Positions 47,705 to 50,617 of a stretch of DNA of 50,617 nt are shown here, piece after piece. A model generated the notes under the pieces. The model worked only from the letters and a program-made list of their open reading frames with translations. It made no database searches and was not told where the DNA came from. The stretch spans positions 1 to 50,617 of the forward strand of contig JBLNBX010000226.1 of the NCBI GenBank assembly GCA_050260275.1, written 5' to 3'. Within the stretch, counting starts at the first letter, position 1; every line of letters begins with the position of its first letter. Origin of the DNA: DATMXS01 sp050260275. GTDB lineage: Bacteria > Acidobacteriota > Terriglobia > Bryobacterales > Bryobacteraceae. A program made the position numbers and the translations under genes.

Positions 47705-48538
47705 ATGTCCGAAACTCGACGCATGTGCCCGAATTGCCGGGCGTTCGTGACCACTCGCGACCGCGTGTGCCCGTACTGCGAGGTGAAACTGGGCCCGCGC
47801 GCGGTGGACCGCCGCGACGCCACGGCGCTGGTCGGAGGGTTCATACCTCACGCGCGGTTCGTGACCACGGTGATCCTGCTGATCAACTTCGGACTGTTTG
47901 CCGCAACCGTGCTGCTGAGCATGCGGCGGGGGAACGCGGGAGCGCTGATGGGCCTCGACGGGCAGACCCTGGCCGACTTCGGAGCCAAGTGGAACACCGC
48001 TCTTGCAGCCGGACAGTGGTGGCGGCTGATCACGGCGGGATTCCTGCACGGCGGCCTGATCCACATCCTGATGAACTCGTGGGTTCTGTTCGACCTTGGC
48101 GCGATGGTCGAAGAGGTGTACGGCTGGGCCAGGCTGATCGTGATCTACCTGGCAGCCACGGTAGCCGGATTCTACGCCAGCGCGTGGTGGAGCCCGTCGA
48201 TTTCCGTGGGCGCTTCGGCCGGCCTGTTTGGGTTGATAGGAGCGATGATCGCGCTTACTCTTCGCAGCAGCTCGCCGGTGGCCATGGCCTACCGTGGCCT
48301 TTACATTCGCTGGGCTATTTACGGCCTCGTGATTGGGGTGTTGCCCGGCCTGGCCATCGACAATGCCGCGCACCTGGGCGGGCTGGCGGGCGGATTCGCG
48401 ATGGGCTACCTGGCGGGCACTCCCAGGCTGGTCGAGAACTCGCTTCCGGAGCGCCTGTGGCGCGCGGCGGCATACATGTGCGTGGGCATCGCCGCGATTG
48501 CGTTTCTCAACATGTACCTGTGGCTCTCGCGGGGATAG
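47705..48538 (+). CDS. Rhomboid-family intramembrane serine protease with N-terminal zinc ribbon
   Basis: The 277-residue protein begins with a Cys4 ribbon (CPNC and CPYC, residues 8-25). The rhomboid core follows: WWRLITAGFLHGGLIHILMN with His115, His120 and Asn124, the catalytic Ser171 in SVGASAGLFG, and the partner His223 in NAAHLGGLAGG. About six membrane helices are present. The ATG at 47705 is preferred because GGAG stands four bases upstream and the ribbon starts directly after it; GTG 47687 and ATG 47696 are in-frame alternatives. Rhomboids cut membrane-anchored substrates within the bilayer. The ribbon probably lies in the cytoplasm. Confidence 0.93.
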   Translation: MSETRRMCPNCRAFVTTRDRVCPYCEVKLGPRAVDRRDATALVGGFIPHARFVTTVILLINFGLFAATVLLSMRRGNAGALMGLDGQTLADFGAKWNTALAAGQWWRLITAGFLHGGLIHILMNSWVLFDLGAMVEEVYGWARLIVIYLAATVAGFYASAWWSPSISVGASAGLFGLIGAMIALTLRSSSPVAMAYRGLYIRWAIYGLVIGVLPGLAIDNAAHLGGLAGGFAMGYLAGTPRLVENSLPERLWRAAAYMCVGIAAIAFLNMYLWLSRG

Positions 48539-48556
48539 CCGCAGCCGCGAACGGCG

Positions 48557-49033
48557 CTACTCATCAAAGACGATCTGCGCGATGACGAGTTGCGGCATGC
48601 CCTGGTTCCAGGTCTCGGGCAGCGTATCGAACGGAAGCCGGAAGGCTTTGATTTCACCGGGCTTCAGCCCGCCCATCTTGGCGCCTACGATGGGCACGCG
48701 CTCACGCATGATCACCTGGCCGAACGGATCGTAAAAGACACAATTGACCTCGACGAGCTTCAGGGATCTCGAGCCGGCGTTGGCTATCGAGCCGGTAATC
48801 TCGACGAGCATGTTCCCGGCAAAGCTTTCCTTGGCCGACATCTCGACGTTGTCGAGCTTGAGCCCGCCATTCCGGATGTACTCGCGCGCCTCTTCCGTCA
48901 CAACCGGAGCTGGTGGCGGAGCTGGAGGGTTGCGGGTGTAGAAGTGCCAGGCGGTGATCGCTCCGCCCGCAACCAGCAGAACCGCAAGTATCGGGAGCGG
49001 CAACCCGCGGCGGCGCTTTTCGAACATGTCCAT
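48557..49033 (-). CDS. Membrane-anchored FxLYD/DUF3426-like protein
   Basis: The 158-residue protein has a basic N-terminus (FEKRRRGLP), one membrane helix (about 12-30) and a Pro-rich spacer. A beta-sandwich follows (VEMSAKESFAGNMLVEITGS, NAGSRSLKLVEVNCVFYDPF, GGLKPGEIKAFRLPFD) in the style of FxLYD/LEA14-like domains that end with a conserved WN near the end. The domain should face the periplasm. Function is unknown. It converges on the rhomboid gene. Confidence 0.72.
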   Translation of the reverse strand: MDMFEKRRRGLPLPILAVLLVAGGAITAWHFYTRNPPAPPPAPVVTEEAREYIRNGGLKLDNVEMSAKESFAGNMLVEITGSIANAGSRSLKLVEVNCVFYDPFGQVIMRERVPIVGAKMGGLKPGEIKAFRLPFDTLPETWNQGMPQLVIAQIVFDE

Positions 49034-49124
49034 GCTGAACGGATTTTACCCGAAAAGCGTGCCCGAGCGGCTGTTCCAGCGCCTGTTTTGCGTTTTCAAA
49101 CGCTGTGCGGGATTATGAAAGAAG

Positions 49125-50141
49125 ATGTTTTCGTCTCTGCGGAACAGGATTCCTTCCTGGTTCTTGCCAGCGGCCGGTTACGCCGTCTCAATCGCATCGC
49201 TCATCTGGGTTCTCCATGACGTTGACCTGGGCCAGATGTGGCACGAGGTGCAGTCGCTCGACTGGGTGTGGGTGGGAGTGGCAGTACTGGCCGACGTTCT
49301 CACCTACGTGATTGGGGGCTGGAGGTGGAGTTTGCTGCTGGCGCCTCTTGCGAAGCTGCCGGTCTGGCGGGCCATTCAGGCAATCTATGTGGGCCTGTTC
49401 GCGAACGAGGTGCTGCCGCTGCGTCCCGGCGAGCTGATCAGATCGTACCTGCTGGCGCGCTGGTCGCGCCTTCCGTTCTCCGTCTCGATTTCTTCAGCCA
49501 TCGTCGAGCGAATCATCGACGGCATCTGGCTCGTTCTCGCGTTTTTCATCACCGCGGCTTTCATACCGCTGCCAGCTGTGATGGTGGACGTGGCGAAGGG
49601 CGTCGCCGTGGTGGCCCTGATCGCGTCCGTGGCGCTCGGCGTGGTCATGTTCAGGAAAAATCACGCCCATGCGGTATTGCCGCGCACGCGCTGGGGCGCG
49701 ACGATGCGGGTTCTCGTAGACGATCTGCACAGGATCGGAGCGTCGAAGACGTTCCTGGCGTCGGCCGCCGTCAGCATTCCTTACCTGCTCATCCAGGTGG
49801 TTCCGGTGTACGCGCTCATGGAGGCCTTCGGCCTCGACCTGGGCATCTGGCCGGCGCTGGTTGTCCTGATGCTTCTGCGCATTGGGACGGTGCTCCCTCA
49901 GGCGCCGGGCAACGTCGGGACCGCGCAAGCGATATTCGTCCTCGGCCTGGGTATGTTCGGCGTGGACAAGACGACCGCCGCCGGCTACGCTTTCATGACC
50001 TGGGGCGTGATCACATTCCCGCTGCTGCTGGCCGGGTTCGTGGCGCTCGCGCTCACCGGCCTGAAGCTCGACGACCTCAGCCGGCGCGCCCGCACTCATA
50101 TGAGCGCGCCTCCAGTGGTTGCCCCGGAGCCGCAGAACTGA
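49125..50141 (+). CDS. Flippase-like membrane protein (LPG_synthase_TM / UPF0104 family)
   Basis: The 338-residue protein has about eight membrane helices and the family motif blocks: WRWSLLLAPLAKLPVWRAIQ, LFANEVLPLRPGELIRSYLL, SSAIVERIIDGIWLVLAFFI and MLLRIGTVLPQAPGNVGTAQ. This is the transmembrane half of lysyl-phosphatidylglycerol synthase as a stand-alone protein, without the aminoacyl-transfer domain. Stand-alone members are thought to move lipid-linked substrates across the membrane. The start Met is followed by FSSLRNRIPSWFLPAAGYAV. It lies 67 bases before xseA. Confidence 0.9.
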   Translation: MFSSLRNRIPSWFLPAAGYAVSIASLIWVLHDVDLGQMWHEVQSLDWVWVGVAVLADVLTYVIGGWRWSLLLAPLAKLPVWRAIQAIYVGLFANEVLPLRPGELIRSYLLARWSRLPFSVSISSAIVERIIDGIWLVLAFFITAAFIPLPAVMVDVAKGVAVVALIASVALGVVMFRKNHAHAVLPRTRWGATMRVLVDDLHRIGASKTFLASAAVSIPYLLIQVVPVYALMEAFGLDLGIWPALVVLMLLRIGTVLPQAPGNVGTAQAIFVLGLGMFGVDKTTAAGYAFMTWGVITFPLLLAGFVALALTGLKLDDLSRRARTHMSAPPVVAPEPQN

Positions 50142-50208
50142 ATCACTCCACGATTTCGGCGCCGGTTCCTGGCCTGCTGCCGATGTGCTACGTTTGCGGT
50201 ACCGGGTG

Positions 50209-50617
50209 ATGGAGCAGATAGCACTCGAGTTCTCAGCCGGGCCGGCGGTCTATACCGTCAGCGAGCTGAATGCCGCCATTCGCGAGGCGCTCGACGAGCG
50301 TTTCTCTAACGTCTTTGTTACCGGGGAGATTTCAGGGGCGCGTGCGGCCGCGAGCGGCCACTGGTACTTCACGCTAAAGGAGCGCGAATCGCAGTTGCGG
50401 TGCGTCTGCTACCGCATGACGGCCCGCTTTCTAAAGTTCAAGCCACAGGACGGGATCGCGGTGATCGTTCGAGGCCGCGTGGACGTTTACGAAGCGCGCG
50501 GTGAGTACCAGCTCATCGTGGACTCGATCGAGCCGCAGGGCCGTGGCGCGCTCCAGTTCGCCTTCGAGCAGCTCAAGCGCAAGCTGGCTGCCGAGGGCCT
50601 GTTCGAGGCCGAGCGGA
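50209..50617 (+). CDS. xseA: Exodeoxyribonuclease VII large subunit, 5' part (cut by window end)
   Basis: The 136 visible residues match the N-terminal OB-fold of XseA: VYTVSELNAAIREALDERFS, NVFVTGEISGA, GHWYFTLKERESQLRCVCYR, VRGRVDVYEARGEYQLIVDS and LQFAFEQLKRKLAAEGLFEA. The enzyme degrades single-stranded DNA in both directions with XseB in the cytoplasm. The ATG at 50209 places VSELN at residue 17, as in homologues. The rest of the gene, with the catalytic domain, is beyond the window. Confidence 0.95.
   Translation, partial: MEQIALEFSAGPAVYTVSELNAAIREALDERFSNVFVTGEISGARAAASGHWYFTLKERESQLRCVCYRMTARFLKFKPQDGIAVIVRGRVDVYEARGEYQLIVDSIEPQGRGALQFAFEQLKRKLAAEGLFEAER

Overview
The window looks like high-GC chromosome from an acidobacterium, probably of the Solibacter/Bryobacter group. 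The main evidence is two protein families largely confined to that phylum. One is the acidobacterial VWFA-related domain (7086-8069). The other is the 'Solibacter C-terminal' domain, TIGR03437-type, on the gene at 8299-10452. Many genes start on GTG or TTG, and the high GC content leaves long antisense reading frames over nearly every gene; these are shadows and are not listed. I see no tRNA, rRNA, CRISPR array, transposase or integrase.

Layout. 1-1778: a damaged block. An ABC-transporter ATPase piece, an FtsX-type permease piece and a LytS-type histidine-kinase piece lie in one open frame, followed by a LytTR response regulator broken by two frameshifts. 1875-12209: ordinary accessory genes, namely a macro-domain protein, an exported nitroreductase-like protein, a 1112-residue exported protein with a VWFA partner, a beta-propeller protein with a Solibacter C-terminal domain, a caspase-like lipoprotein and an AlkD-type DNA glycosylase. 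12210-12622: non-coding DNA with short tetraloop hairpins and a strong terminator.

12623-41660: a type VI secretion system (T6SS) locus of about 29 kb. The left arm is on the minus strand and reads tssB-tssC-hcp-tagJ-tssA-tssE-tssF-tssG-clpV-PAAR-vgrG-DUF4123-small ORF, followed by a CsgG-like gene and a transmembrane Ser/Thr kinase. The right arm is mostly on the plus strand and reads tssK1, then (minus strand) a proline-rich tail-anchored protein, then tssK2-tssL-tssM and a second Ser/Thr kinase. The needle, sheath, baseplate, membrane complex and recycling ATPase are all present. I find no TssJ lipoprotein, FHA protein or PP2C phosphatase in the window.

The most unusual parts are regulatory or structural. 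The proline-rich protein (32207-34117) has a kinase N-lobe without a C-lobe, seven copies of a short motif [GE/SS/ES]-F-T-x-[LM]-F, and a C-terminal membrane anchor. It lies between two divergent tssK paralogues. The kinase at 39834-41660 carries a periplasmic sulfatase-modifying-factor domain, so it resembles a one-chain version of the TagR-PpkA signalling pair of Pseudomonas. Kinases therefore bracket the secretion locus at both ends, with a pseudokinase fragment in the middle.

41781-50617: housekeeping and accessory genes. They are a DUF1080 hydrolase, a B3-like metallo-beta-lactamase-fold protein, a conserved hypothetical protein, an outer-membrane barrel, a Memo-family protein, a HAD phosphatase, a class II aldolase, a rhomboid protease, a small membrane-anchored protein, a flippase-like membrane protein and the start of xseA, which is cut by the window end.
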